DNA from: Acytostelium subglobosum LB1
Taxonomy: Eukaryota; Evosea; Eumycetozoa; Acytosteliales; Acytosteliaceae
Assembly (NCBI RefSeq): GCF_000787575.1
Contig: NW_012236517.1
Location: 65,272 to 129,271, forward strand
Reading direction: 5' to 3'
Length of the DNA stretch: 64,000 nucleotides
Within the stretch, counting starts at the first letter, position 1. Each line of letters opens with the position of its first letter. Shown piece after piece: positions 43,788-55,077 of the stretch. Below the pieces are notes generated by a model. The model worked only from the letters and a program-made list of their open reading frames with translations. It had not been told where the DNA came from and searched no databases. The translations under genes were made by a program, and so were the position numbers.

Positions 43788-45623
43788 CTACTTCTTCTTT
43801 GAGGCAGCAGCTGGAGGGTCCTTCTCGAGAATGTTGTGATACTTGGCACCAGTTTCTTTAGCCTTCTCTTTGAATATCTTGTCGATTGCATGCATTTGAC
43901 TTGACAACTTTGATTTGTCATCCTTGCCAGTTTTCCTCTTCTTCTTTGCGGCTGCAGAATCGCCAGCCATCGCCTGCTTCAGTAATTCAAGTTCCTTTGA
44001 CTTCTCTCCCATCTTGTTTGTGAATCCTTCATAGTTACTGTGTGTAATTGAGTTGTAAGTAGGTCACATGCGTGTGGATGGACAGTGAATCAGAACATGG
44101 TGGACTTACGAATATGCTTCATTATAGCCATCTGACTCTTCCATCTTCCTCTTGATGCTCTCTGGTAATCTTTCGGAAATGTCGTCTTCAGAGTCGGACG
44201 TTGGGGGAGATTCAAGCATGAATGGTGCATTGTCCTCTTCTTGTCGTTTGTCAAACACATCATCAGTGTTTGGATAGGCCTCTTCATCATCGTCATAATC
44301 ATAATCATCCATGTTTGATGGTAGTGCAGGTCCTGCTCCCTGATCCTCTACCTCCTCCTCCTCGTCCTCATCCGATTGTGGTGGTCGCTGAGCTCCAATG
44401 AATTCACCATCTTCCATATCTTCATCCTTCTTCTTCTTCTTTGAATTGTTATTGTTCTCTTCCTCATCGCCATCGACACCAATTGGTTTAAACTCCTCAT
44501 TCTCCTCTTTATCATTGTGGAAATATGATTTCTTATCGTCCTTTTGAATCGCAATCTGTTGCTTTGGTTCGCAGACATAATCATCCGCGTCTGAGAATAT
44601 ACTGTGGTGAATAGAGTGTTCGTCAGTCAGTGAGTCTGAGCATTCCATTGACTTGGATTTTGATGATCCATCCACTTACTCATCATCTGATTCAATCTGT
44701 TGTTGATGATCTTGTTGTTGATGTACAATGGTAGAAGTTGATGTGGCACCAGCTTGTTCCTTGGATGCATGTGAATGTGTGTCATCTGATTGATTGCTCT
44801 GAGGTGATAATAATTTGGTCATCCTCTTTATGATTGATGTATCTACACGTCCTGATATTGTCTCCTACATGTATCAATGGGGTAAGTCAGTAACAGACAT
44901 CGGTGGGTTCACTCAATCAATCACGATTGATGTGATCTAACATACTCTTGGAGGCGGACAGTCATCCTTGCTGATTATAATGGTTGTTGGAAGGTATTGA
45001 GAGAAATGTGCATCGAGGTCAAAGACATAGTTCATCCTGCCAGGTAGGAATAGATCAGTGCTGTGAGTGCGAGTAGCGTTCTTCTTCTGTTCGCTACGCT
45101 TCATCTCGATGTATCTCTCTGCCTTGTAAATGGACTCTGCTAGTTTAGAGTGCAGTTGTACCTGTTTCTCCTTTGTCTGAGTGCGATTACTGTTGTTGTT
45201 GTTGTCATCTTGATGTGCAATGCTGCTATCTGTTTGTGTCTCACTGTTGTCGTTTGTGCCGGGCAGCTCATCTACCTCTCTCGCCCTGGCCAATGCCTCG
45301 AAATCCAGTCCACGAGGTCGTTGTCCATCCTCATCATCATTATGTTTCCTTCTCTCTTGAGCACGGTCTCTATAGTTTGGGTCGACATGCTTTGGAAACA
45401 GTTCAGCATTCTTTGTTGGTATCCACTTTCTCTTTGACTTTGAGGCATCATTTGCAACACTCTTCTTTAATGATGTTATTGTCGCTTTATTCGTAGCACT
45501 ACTACCACTACCAAACCGTTTACTAAACTCTTCATTGGTCAATGATTCTTCAGTGATTGATTGAGTCAGTGAGTGATTGTGAGTGATTGAATGACATGCG
45601 TACTTACTATTCTCTTCATCCAT
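43788..45623 (-). CDS. RED/IK-type spliceosome protein
   Basis: Five exons (45623-45608, 45547-44946, 44864-44680, 44601-44110, 44037-43788) make about 514 residues. RED family signatures: LTNEEFSKRFGSGS near the start, WIPTKNAELFPKHVDPNYRD followed by RAQERR, GLDFEALARAREV, MNYVFDLDAHF, PTTIIISKDDCPPP, then DTSIIKRMTKLL. RED (IK) binds SMU1 in the spliceosomal B complex and helps activation of splicing of short introns, which fits an organism with very short introns. The middle is Asp/Glu-rich, and the C-terminus is Lys-rich (AKKKRKTGKDDKSKL), probably carrying the nuclear signal. The first coding exon is only 16 nt; the ATG further upstream at 45779 is rejected because it reads through the first intron. 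Confidence 0.9.
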
Positions 45624-45909
45624 TGTTGTTGTACATGTATGATTATTATCTTTGAAGAGAATGAAGAATGAAGTTTGATTCGAAGTCTTGAATTGATTTA
45701 GGGGTGAACAATGATCCAACAACATTACCTTATTTGGAAATACAGATTGCTTGGTGACACACTTACAATGCGAAGACATTATCCTCCTTCATTCACATCC
45801 TCATTCATTCATCACTACAGGTAAATAAATAGAGGTAAAGAAAGTATTTATGTTTATAATACAAGAAAGTAAGTATAAATAAATAAATAAAAAGGAGTCT
45901 CAAATTCTA

Positions 45910-46606
45910 CTATGCTTGTTGCTGTAAGTATGAATTGTACTTGATGACCTCCTTGAGTACCAGTTCGATACATTGTTTGATGTTGTTGTTGGTCTTTGCA
46001 CTGGTTTCAATGAATGGACATCTGAACTCATCGGCCAATGCTTTGCCCTCGTATGCTGGTACCTGGCGCTCTTTCTCCATATCACTCTTGTTGCCAACGA
46101 TAATCATTGGAATACGCTCGGCATCCTTGGCCCAAAGGATCTTCTCACGGAGCTCCTTGAGTTTCTGGAAGCTTTCACGTGATGCAATACTATATATACA
46201 TACGAAGCCTTCGCCTACACGTATCGACTTGTCCTGCACGCCACTTGTGTACTCCTCCTGACCAGCCGTATCCAATATTTCCAAAGTTATCTCTTTGCCA
46301 TCTATGAAATGATCCTTCTTATAAGCATCCTCCACAGTTGGGTCATAGTCTGCTACAAATCTATCCGAGACGAATCGTATACTAATACTTGTCTAAGAGT
46401 TATGATTCCCAGAGTCAGTACATGAGCAAAGCTTATTGATTGATGGAGTGATTGATTGAGTGAGGTATATATACCTTTCCAACTCCGCCCTGTCCTAGCA
46501 TGACCAACTTGTATTGTTTGCCATTTATGAAGCCACATTCTTTCCTCTCACCAGTGCATGGTACTGACTTTACTACCTTCTTTCTCTTTGAAAGTCCAAT
46601 ACCCAT
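45910..46606 (-). CDS. Ras-like small GTPase, myristoylation-type N-terminus, no CaaX
   Basis: Two exons (46606-46475, 46392-45910), 204 residues. G motifs: P-loop GQGGVGK-T split by the intron, switch I YDPTVEDAYKK, switch II LDTAGQEEYTS, NKSD, and ETSAK. Switch I is of Ras/Rap/Rheb/Ral type. Compared with Ras it has about 30 extra N-terminal residues, MGIGLSKRKKVVKS, which match an N-myristoylation consensus (Gly2, Ser6) followed by basic residues. The C-terminus ends KYNSYLQQQA with no CaaX cysteine. It therefore probably uses myristate plus basic charge instead of prenyl for membrane binding. The catalytic Gln in DTAGQ is kept, so GTP hydrolysis should be normal. Effectors cannot be told from sequence. 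Confidence 0.92.
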
Positions 46607-47536
46607 TCTTGATTGAGTATGTATATATATGTATGTATATATAATAGGTATCTATTTTAAAGTTGGTAAGATGGCTGACTAGTCAATAACAACAACCTCA
46701 TAATAATAATTCATAGGTATTTCCATTGCCTTCCCTTCACCCAACTTACAGATAATAGATGACCTTCCAGTGATCCAGATGGTGGTGTTAATTGGTGTTG
46801 GCAGATACTGATCTTGAGTGGAGATAAATGGGTTGATGTTATTGTTGTTAACAATAGGGTGTTTGACTGATCAATGAGTTTGATTGATTGACAGGTGAGT
46901 AGCGATCAGATCGGGAGTGAAGATCTATTATCTCTATACTATATGTGTGCACTTGGAATGTAGGGGTGTTATGTTATGATTGATTGATTGTTTGATTGAA
47001 AAGATGTCCTTCAAACAAGTCCTCTCTTTGCTATCATCTTGACACCAAGCAATTCGAGCTAAACAACCTTCTCCTCTCCATTCATCATCCATAAATGGGG
47101 AATAGATTACTCTGAATAGAGAGTAACCCAACAATTTAAGAGGCCTCCTTGATTGTGGCGTGTGGATTGACACGAAGAACCCATTGGGTCCTGTCCTACA
47201 ACATCACTCACTTGCCGACCTCCCCACCAATTCAAGCAACCAATACACCACAACAACAAACACGAACACTGTTGAGATCCTTTCGCCCCACACCCCACAT
47301 CTCGACAGTGATCACTTCTGATTGATCATCCCACACACAGACTTGTCCCGAGGTCAATGTAGGTTTAATTTATGTCATCCTGATCATTGATATAATTACT
47401 ACATGAGTTGGTACCTGATTGGCTTGGTACCATCTTCTTATTCTTCTTCTTCTTTCTTCTTCGTCATCTTCTGTGAAGGCACATGACACACGATCACTCC
47501 ATCATTCATTGGATTGGGATATTTGTAGGGCCTAGG
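46607..47536. other. 930-bp intergenic region
   Basis: Noncoding between two minus-strand genes: AT-rich near 46610-46640, CAAT/TGAT repeats around 46975, and a C-rich, non-repetitive block at 47180-47360 with no ORF of note. Confidence 0.45.
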
Positions 47537-49944
47537 CTACCAATGGATGAGGTCGTCGTCTGGAGAGACACCAGCTGTTTGTTTGCCGCTAGTGTCGGAG
47601 AATGAAAATGTGTCGTCCAACAGGTTGTACTTGGCGGTGGTGCCATCAGGTGATGTCAGTGTAGTGGTGGTCAACGGTGATATCTTGATGGCTTGTGGTC
47701 GTTTACGTGCTGATGATGATGATGAGTTATTGCTATTGCTGTTTGGTTTGGTTGGTAATGTTGGTGTTGTTGGTGTTGTTGTCGTAGTTGATGATGATGG
47801 TGATGTTGGTATTGGTGGTAATGGAGCTGCAACACTCCTTCTATTATTGCTTATACTATTACTACTGAGATTGATGCTGTTCCTGTTGGATGATTGGTCA
47901 TTGCTTGATTGTGGAGGTGGTATATTGGATCCTGAGTTGGACAGTGGTTTGGGTGGAAGTGATGGAGGTGAAAGTGGAGGTGATGTGGCCTTGTTGTTGT
48001 AGTTTGAACCAAGTTGTGGCGTAGACGTTGATATCATTGAGTATCTGTTCAATGATGGCTTGGCTGGTAGTGTTGGCGGTACAACACTCTTTCTCCAATT
48101 ATCGCTGGCAGCTGTAGTAGATGCAGTTGTCGAGGAGGTGGTCGATGTTGGTGAGGTCGGGCCTGCCTTTGGACGTTGTTGATGTTGTTGAAGTTGTAGT
48201 TGATGTTGTAACAATAGTACACTCTGTCTGTTTAGTCTTGGCGGTGTCTCTGGTGCCTCAACAGACTCGCCACTGTATAACAATTGATAGTTCCTGATCA
48301 TATACTCGATGGTGGCATTGGCCTCGGTGATGGATTCGATGTCCAACTGGAGGGGATAGAGCATGTTGGGAGCCAATACTACAGCCAGGTTGCTCGACGT
48401 CATCTTGTTGCTCTGCTTGTTGGCCGAAATGTTGGACAGCATACCCAGTATGATCTTGCAGAGTGTTTGATTGCGGCGTGGCAGCGTCTTGAGGATTGAT
48501 GCCAACTTGTTCACAACTATCATGTTCTCGTGTGGTGGCAGCTGTCCACCACTCGCCTTCTCATCGCCAATTGAATCGACCACTGGCTGCACCAGAGGCT
48601 TGAACAGATCGTAGGTTAGCAGTGGTGTTGGCAACTCTCGAAGGAAGCACTTGATGAATGATGTGACCATGTGTGGATCCTCGATGCCTTCAAAGTCCTT
48701 CCTCGAGCCATTGTTGATGGCCTCCTTCATCTCGTTGAAGTGTCTCTGGTTTGCCGACACTCTGAAAAGGCCCTCTGTGGCCAGCGCGTGTGGACGCTCC
48801 AAGTACTGCACAGCTTTGTAAACAATGTTTGGCACCTCCACCTTGTCTCGCTCCTGAAGTGTCTCGAGTGATATGCCAAAGAATTGAGTCGCAGGCGATG
48901 ATGAAGATGATGTGGAGGAAGTCGCGACTTCTGGCGAAGTGAATGCACCTGATGATGAAGTCTTGAGCACTTGACGTTTCATGTTGTTGTTGTTTGTGAT
49001 CTCTTCGACCCTCTTCTTCTTCTTCTCGACAATGGCCGTCCTGAGCTTGGCAGTGGACAACTTTTGTCGCTCGATATTTGGCAAGATCGCACGGACAATG
49101 TCCAAACTCTTGGCAAAGTAGTCCTCGTAGACCTTGATGTAGTCGTAGACCGTGTCGACACTCTCGATGGTGACCTTATCAATGATGTCCTCGAAAATGA
49201 ACAATGACTCCATGGCAATGTCTGAGAATTGTTGATTGGCGATCTGGAAGTCCTGCTCCGCTTCCTGGATCCTCTCGGCCGTCGCCAGATTACGTCTCTT
49301 CAATGTCTTATAAGTTTCTGTTGAGGCATCCAGTGATATCCTTGCCTTCTCATATCTACCCTTTGCCAACTATGTGTTCGCGTGTGTGCGTGGCGAATGT
49401 TAGATTCGTCACAACCTTGCCTGGATCACTCACGTGATACCTACATTCGCATCCTTCAGTTCATTCTTTAGATGTTCCTGCCATTGGTTATACAAAGTGG
49501 AGTTGATACCAGTATCCTAGATTGGATTGATTGAATGTGAGGATTGAGTGAGTGGATGATTCCATGAATGTTTGATTGAATGTTTGATTGGTAACATACC
49601 AAGGTTGTTCGAAGGATCTCAAACTGATTGTGCATGTCACCTAGGATAGTGAAGGTTGGACCGAGGATTGCAGCGCTGGACGAGGTGTGACCCTCTTCTT
49701 GCAGTAGTTGATTGCCACACTCACTGAAACAATCGGCCAGCGAGCAGTTGTCAGTGATCAATGCTTGATGTGCCCTCGACTGCTTTGCCAGACGACCACT
49801 GAAATCCTTTATATTATTCCTAATGTCCTCCAGTGACTTTGTCTTTATCCTATAATCCGGTAACTCTACCAACGAGTCACGTTTACCCATCTTCTCCCTG
49901 ACCGATACCTTGGCCTCTCCGACCACCTTATTTATCTTTTTCAT
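47537..49944 (-). CDS. BAR-domain RhoGAP protein
   Basis: Three exons (49944-49600, 49516-49445, 49369-47537) give about 749 residues. The first 290 form an all-helical BAR-type domain (KINKVVGEAKVSVREKMGKR, LADCFSECGNQLLQEEG, then AERIQEAEQDFQIANQQFSD), which senses or makes membrane curvature. The RhoGAP domain follows (about 325-510): PNIVYKAVQYLERPHALATE, GLFRVSA with the arginine finger, TSFIKCFLRELPTPLLTYDL, and MTSSNLAVVLAPNML. The last 240 residues are Pro/Ser/Thr/Asn-rich with many PP-containing motifs likely to bind SH3 domains. It should switch off Rac/Cdc42-like GTPases at curved membranes. The donor at 49444 (GTAGGT) is non-ideal but phase is kept. Confidence 0.92.
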
Positions 49945-50224
49945 ATTATCTCTTTCTTTGAGTGATTATTATGTTTGTATATGTATAATAGGGCAGGGTG
50001 TCTATTCAACAATGTTTGACAAGATTGATTTTTTTGGTGTAAGATTATGTGAGTTCGAGGCCTGCAAAAAATCAAAGGTGGCTCGATTTTGCAAAAACAA
50101 CCTATCTTGAGACCCACCCTTGGTCCGACACCTTGTATGATGCCATGCCATTGTCCAATGTCCAACAGATCGTCAACAACCCCAGTTGACATTATGTAGT
50201 CTGTCAACTAAACCCTGGGTAGTA
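49945..50224. other. spacer with nested inverted repeats
   Basis: Short region rich in inverted repeats at its right end: AGTTGACA facing TGTCAACT (50184-50209) and the perfect palindrome CTGGGTAGTACTACCCAG (50215-50232). They sit at the edge of the truncated ankyrin-gene copy. Confidence 0.6.
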
Positions 50225-51052
50225 CTACCCAGTGGGTACACATATCCTATCCCGTGATAATATCGACCAATCATCGACCCAATCAATCAGTGAAACAATG
50301 AATAAATAAATTGATCGGAGCATGCGATCCAAGTCAAACTTAACTTCGGCGCGTTTGAAGGGTGATGGCTCACCACCATTGCCATCACCTTCAAACAGAT
50401 AAGTGAGTACCTCGTGAAAGTTGTCACCAGTGGCCAAATTAATATAGTACAGCGAGGGAAGATGTCTCCGAAGCTGTGCCGGTGTCGTGCAACGCTGGTG
50501 CACCAGACGAATAATGTCCAACTTTCCATACTGGCAGGCCCCGTCCACTAGGAATGACACGATGTTGTCCTTGGGGTCATCGACTGTGATGTAGCCCTTG
50601 TCAAAGAGATGTGTGAGGATCTTGGTGCTACACAAGTGTAGATTGAAGAGCCTGCCGGTATTGTATTTAAATCCACCTGTTGCTGTGACTTTGATGGCCA
50701 CCTGGATCAGATACTCCATTGACTCGATGTCGTCTTGTTTGATACATGTGTCGATAATCTCCCCCATGACGGGAGGGTTTATCATGTGCACTGCGCTATT
50801 GGAATCACCTCTTTCGAAGGTTGACATCTTCTCCACCAAGAACTTGATGATTTTGAGTGAACCAATGCTCGCTGCTTGCATCAACATAGAGCCTAGACAT
50901 CTATACGACAGATTGGGCGCATCATCCATTATATTGGCAAACTCGTTGAACACGTCCTCTGTCACCTTGCTGTCGGGAAGGCCTACGTTTTTCATCAATT
51001 CGCACATGAGAGTAGTGTTGAGAACGTACTTTGGTTTGCGCTTCATGATCAA
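50225..51052 (-). pseudogene. 5'-truncated copy of the ankyrin-type gene at 7989-10118
   Basis: An open frame of 275 codons whose sequence matches the 3' third of the ankyrin-type gene ending at 10118. Shared stretches include GLPDSKVTEDVF, IIKFLVEKMSTFE (IIKFIVEKMSTFE in the parent), ILTHLFDKGYITVD, RHLPSLYYINLA and YLFEGDGNGGEPSPFK. The copy lacks about 440 N-terminal codons and the last repeat is shortened (MLRSIYLFIVSLID against MLRSIRVNALNNGYLKIISL). No ATG in a promoter-like context is evident; the first Met is inside a repeat. It is in opposite orientation, 40 kb away. The frame being still open suggests either a young copy or residual function. Confidence 0.8.
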
Positions 51053-51348
51053 GCGGTGAAGATCATTTCATATATTCTCATGCACAAACATATGTTTCAA
51101 TCTCCACCGCTAAAGTACCTTATAACTTCATTTGCCAAACGCTTATGTAGTATGTGTATTAGTATTGATCAGTTGATTCTGGCTACCCCCAAGAATAGGC
51201 CACCTCATCACACTTAGACATCAGGACAAATGAATAGAGATAGGCACTTAATTGACTCACCGTGTATTGTCAAGAACATCACAATATCACCCTCCTTGCA
51301 TGCGACGATGCCACAGCGATCTGTGACGTGGATGTACACGGCTGGGAC

Positions 51349-52710
51349 ATGCACCAAGCCTCCCCTCTCTTGCCCATCCCTATTCAACGCAACATCCTGC
51401 GATATCTCCTCCATGAGCACCATCATCAATGCATGGCAACCGTTGCGTTGGTCTGTCGCCGGTGGTTCAACATGGCCTCCTCAGAGCGTGTGGACGTGGT
51501 CATTGACAGGTCACTGGCATTTGTCCACTCGGTCATCATCAGGCGGCAGCTGCTCTTTCGGAACATTGATCGACTGCATCTGGGCGAAATGCCAATCGAT
51601 GATGAACAACAACAACCTGCTCCCATCGCAAACGACTGTGTCTTGGATACATTCTACCAGGCGATTCGATCCAATGGCATCAAGGTTCGCCATCTCTCCA
51701 TTCAAGGTGTCCGATGGCGTTGCTCATTGATCGGTCCAGACACATTCAAACACGTCACCAAGCTATCGCTGTGTGGCCGCCAGGAGTTCCTCGAGTTGGT
51801 CGCACATATGCCGTCACTCCACTCCATCAAGCTTCACACAATGTCCGACATAAGCATCTGCGAATGGACTCATTCGGGACATGCTTGTCTTGAGCATCCA
51901 AACGATCCCTTGCTTGAGCTCGTCAGCAGACACAGCAACATCACATCTTTGACCGCGACTGTCGGTATATATCCCCCGGTCGAAGATCCCGATGATATCC
52001 ACCACTACCCTCCATTCTACACAGCGGACCACATCGCCAATGCCATCCTTGACAAGGCCAATGTCACCAAGCTGACGCTCAACTCTCCAATCACCGAGGT
52101 GTCACTCTTTAACTCATTGTTGGCAACACAGCGATTCATACATCTTGACATTCCAATGCTGGATACCAACGAGACCGGCAGCAACAGCTGCCAAACAGTG
52201 GCGCTGATCGAGCATCTTTGTTTGCCATCCTGCCCACTTGTCTCTTTGTCAATGAGGGTGGCGAAACCGCCACTGGATCCCATCGACTTGCTCCCTCCAG
52301 AACATCCTGTCGATCTCCAGCTGATGTACAGCGAGCTGGACAGACTGCCTCGACTGCTGCCACCTGACTCTGCCCTCCGTGCATTGACCCTGGACAACCT
52401 GTTGGACGCGTACAGCACAGATCTGTTCGTCTTGATGCGACGCAATCGCACCATCACACATTTGACATTCGCCAACCTCTCCATCGACACTGAGAAGCTG
52501 GAGTGCCTCAGCAACGTGTTGCTGGCGACCAACGAAACAGGTCTCCGTCGTCTGACGCTCATTGCCAATCGCCTTGATACCGAACAGCCAGTGTTTATGC
52601 AAGCGCTACGCATCAACACCACGCTCACTCGCTTGGATATTGTCAATGACAACATCGACATTGATGAGGACATCCAATCCAAGCTGGACATCATGCTCCC
52701 GGTGGAATAA
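51349..52710 (+). CDS. F-box/leucine-rich-repeat-like protein
   Basis: The frame is open from about 51262 but the first in-frame ATG is at 51349, giving about 453 residues. An F-box-like start (SPLLPIPIQRNILRYLLHEH, then VALVCRRWFNMAS) is followed by leucine-rich units such as HMPSLHSIKLHTMSD, RFIHLDIPMLDTNE, RNRTITHLTFANLS and NTTLTRLDIVNDNID. Likely an SCF substrate adaptor of the dictyostelid F-box/LRR group; substrate unknown. Intronless. The start could instead lie in an unrecognised upstream exon, since coding-like sequence extends 5' of the chosen ATG (HHNITLLACDDATAICDVDV). Coding GC is high compared with the weakly similar gene at 53025. Confidence 0.7.
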   Translation: MHQASPLLPIPIQRNILRYLLHEHHHQCMATVALVCRRWFNMASSERVDVVIDRSLAFVHSVIIRRQLLFRNIDRLHLGEMPIDDEQQQPAPIANDCVLDTFYQAIRSNGIKVRHLSIQGVRWRCSLIGPDTFKHVTKLSLCGRQEFLELVAHMPSLHSIKLHTMSDISICEWTHSGHACLEHPNDPLLELVSRHSNITSLTATVGIYPPVEDPDDIHHYPPFYTADHIANAILDKANVTKLTLNSPITEVSLFNSLLATQRFIHLDIPMLDTNETGSNSCQTVALIEHLCLPSCPLVSLSMRVAKPPLDPIDLLPPEHPVDLQLMYSELDRLPRLLPPDSALRALTLDNLLDAYSTDLFVLMRRNRTITHLTFANLSIDTEKLECLSNVLLATNETGLRRLTLIANRLDTEQPVFMQALRINTTLTRLDIVNDNIDIDEDIQSKLDIMLPVE

Positions 52711-53024
52711 AGCAACACAGTCGGCAAGCATGAGTGACACTGTTGACTTTATAGTTTGGCGGGCTGGAAGGGTGTACGAAAGGGTGCCAAGCTCATTTTT
52801 ATTGGATAGATAGTTTCAAATATTGTATGGTAATATGGATATTCGATTCCCTCATACTTTGTTATCCAGTCAACACGAACTACTAACATTTGATAATATG
52901 GTAAATTACAATATTAACCTGTTATATGTAAAGGTTAATATTAATGTTAACCTTTGGTATGCTAAGATTAACTATAATGTTAACCTTTTAACTTATGCTT
53001 TATTGAATGAAATGGGGCTATCGG
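52711..53024. other. convergent spacer with AT-rich inverted repeats
   Basis: Between two facing genes. Four imperfect copies of a TTAACCT-containing unit occur at about 52913-52992; AGGTTAATATTAATGTTAACCT (52931-52952 or so) is a near-perfect palindrome. Confidence 0.6.
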
Positions 53025-54455
53025 CTATCGGCTGTTAAGATACCCGCACATCCAGAGTGTATGATCCAATTTATCGAGATTCTGTAGAAATCTCTCATCA
53101 CTAATCATGCTGTATCTGTTGATTTGCAATCGAAGAGATGGCTTGAGTCTAGCTGCTTCAATAATGGATCCAAATGACATTGGGTATGTGTAGCTTTGAG
53201 GGGAGAAAGATTCTATGATATCCATCTGGATAAGATTAGATTGTTGAATTATGTTGATAAGACTTTGGTTGATAATGGATTCGTGCTCCCCATTGAAATC
53301 GTTTCCCATTTGATCGAGGTTGAATCGAAGAAATTTAATATGATTTTGATCTTTGCTATTGAAGCAGTTGGAGAAAAGAGAAAGTTGGCCCAATCTGACT
53401 GATATAGGTTTTCTTTGTAAAGAGAATGATAGATGTTCAAGAGTTTGAATTGAGAAAATGGCATCGATTGTTGGTTGTGTGAGGTTTACTTGTGCCAGTG
53501 TCAGACTTGTTAGAGCCATGAATTGTTGGAGAATTTGGTCGAGGCGTGGTTGTAAAATCTCACTATCACTATCTTCATTTTGGAGCCACTGTTTTGTCTC
53601 CTCCAAAATGCCAATCTTCAAGTCAATGAGGGTATTGTTAATTGGAAAACTAACTGAATGGTCGTCCATTGTTTGTGTAAAGTAGAGCTCCAAGCTTTTC
53701 AATAAAGGTCCAAGAATGAGAGAGAATGAATGAAATGGGTGCACATACAAACATATTGATTCGAATGGAAGGCGACACAACTCTTGACATTGTTCTGGTG
53801 TCATGAACATACATCTATCCATAGTGCTGCTGGGCAAAATAGCTATTCTTGGCACCTTGACCTTTGATGAAAGGAATGAATAGTTTTCGTATCTGTTCTC
53901 GTAGTTGTACTCAATGGTGATGCTCGTAATTGAAAATTTTTGAGGTTGAGAGCCTAAAATAAGTTCGAGCAAGGCAATGCCCTCACTGTCACTGTCAATG
54001 TCAAGATGAATGGGAACGGCCGAATTGCCAATAGCTTTGATAAGTTGCTCCACTCTCTCAATTGTTGTGTCACACATTGTGTCCTTGCATCTGATTCTTA
54101 CAGACAAGGACTGTAGATTGACCAAGTACAATGACAGATCAGAAAGAAGTGATAGATTTGTGTATGTCTCAAAACCAGTGGCATCGTCCAATCGCGTGAA
54201 TTGAGTTATATCAAGGTTTATCTTCGTGATGTTTGAGACTCTGTAATCGTTTGAGCAAAGCATTTTGAGAGCTTCAGTATAGGATACCAATGTAAAAGAG
54301 TCTCTAACTTTGTTGATAAATATAGCCCAATTCTTGCAGACTAATTTTAGTTGATTGCCAAAGTGATCATTTGCTTCAGCGTCATCAATGATTGTTATCC
54401 GATCATTTATGATGTGCTCTATAATCCTCTTGTATATATAATTAGGTAATGTCAT
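53025..54455 (-). CDS. F-box/leucine-rich-repeat-like protein
   Basis: Intronless frame of 476 codons from the ATG at 54455. The N-terminus has an F-box-like look (LPNYIYKRIIEHIINDRITI, then LKLVCKNWAIFINKVRDS). Irregular leucine-rich segments follow: LYLVNLQSLSVRI, PFESICLYVHPFHSFSLIL, LKSLELYFTQ, ALTSLTLAQVNL and IQTLEHLSFSLQ. Its composition is clearly more AT-rich and Asn/Ile-rich than the neighbouring F-box gene, so the two are not recent duplicates. Probably an adaptor of an SCF ubiquitin ligase, by architecture only. It ends near a spacer shared with the convergent F-box gene at 51349. Confidence 0.65.
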   Translation of the reverse strand: MTLPNYIYKRIIEHIINDRITIIDDAEANDHFGNQLKLVCKNWAIFINKVRDSFTLVSYTEALKMLCSNDYRVSNITKINLDITQFTRLDDATGFETYTNLSLLSDLSLYLVNLQSLSVRIRCKDTMCDTTIERVEQLIKAIGNSAVPIHLDIDSDSEGIALLELILGSQPQKFSITSITIEYNYENRYENYSFLSSKVKVPRIAILPSSTMDRCMFMTPEQCQELCRLPFESICLYVHPFHSFSLILGPLLKSLELYFTQTMDDHSVSFPINNTLIDLKIGILEETKQWLQNEDSDSEILQPRLDQILQQFMALTSLTLAQVNLTQPTIDAIFSIQTLEHLSFSLQRKPISVRLGQLSLFSNCFNSKDQNHIKFLRFNLDQMGNDFNGEHESIINQSLINIIQQSNLIQMDIIESFSPQSYTYPMSFGSIIEAARLKPSLRLQINRYSMISDERFLQNLDKLDHTLWMCGYLNSR

Positions 54456-55077
54456 AATATTGTTATTGGTTGGTTAAATAAATTTTCTTCTATATATGAG
54501 TGAGCTACTTGTTCTGTCTGTGTGTCTGTGAGTGCCAAGCCAAAGCCAACTTCTTTCTTTTTATTTTATTTATTATTTATGTTTATTTTTCGTTTTTTGT
54601 CCCATGGGCGGGCCGATGCGTCTGGTCGTCCATTCTAAGACGACATTGTTTATTGTTTCTACACATGTCGAACCATGCAAAAACGACCAAACAAAGAATA
54701 AGATAGTTATAATTAAACTCTCACAATAATATTATGTTACAACTTCATTATTGTGAGTCTAGTAGAGTAGATCTCTCCAGATGTAGAAATTTCCTTTTTT
54801 TTTTTTTTACTTTAGTATAACAAACAACACTCAACCACTCAACTTGTAAACAATCAACCAGACTTGACTCGATTACTGTCTGGTCAAGCATTATTAGAGT
54901 TGTTGTTTTCCTTCAAAAGGACATAAAATTGAACAGACACAACACCCTTTCGTACACTTTCACACCTCTTCAAGTGTTGTTGATGTTATTGTTGTTGTTG
55001 TTCTTTGCAAAGACAGTAACATCCAACATTATTGTTATTACAACAACAAATACATACAGATACATATAAATATATAA
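54456..55077. other. divergent promoter region with oligo-T tract
   Basis: About 620 bp. It holds T-rich DNA at 54550-54600, a run of about 15 T at 54793-54808, TTG/TTA repeats near 54970-55000 and CAACAA before the ATG. Oligo-T is a usual core-promoter element in dictyostelids. No gene. Confidence 0.5.

Noticed and set aside
45623-45779. Upstream ATG at 45779 as the start of the RED gene
   Set aside because: It needs read-through of an intron with consensus GTAAGT donor; splicing it from the ATG at 45623 gives the family-typical LTNEEF start.
51262-51348. GTG at 51262 as start of the F-box/LRR-like gene
   Set aside because: Non-AUG start without support; first in-frame ATG is at 51349.
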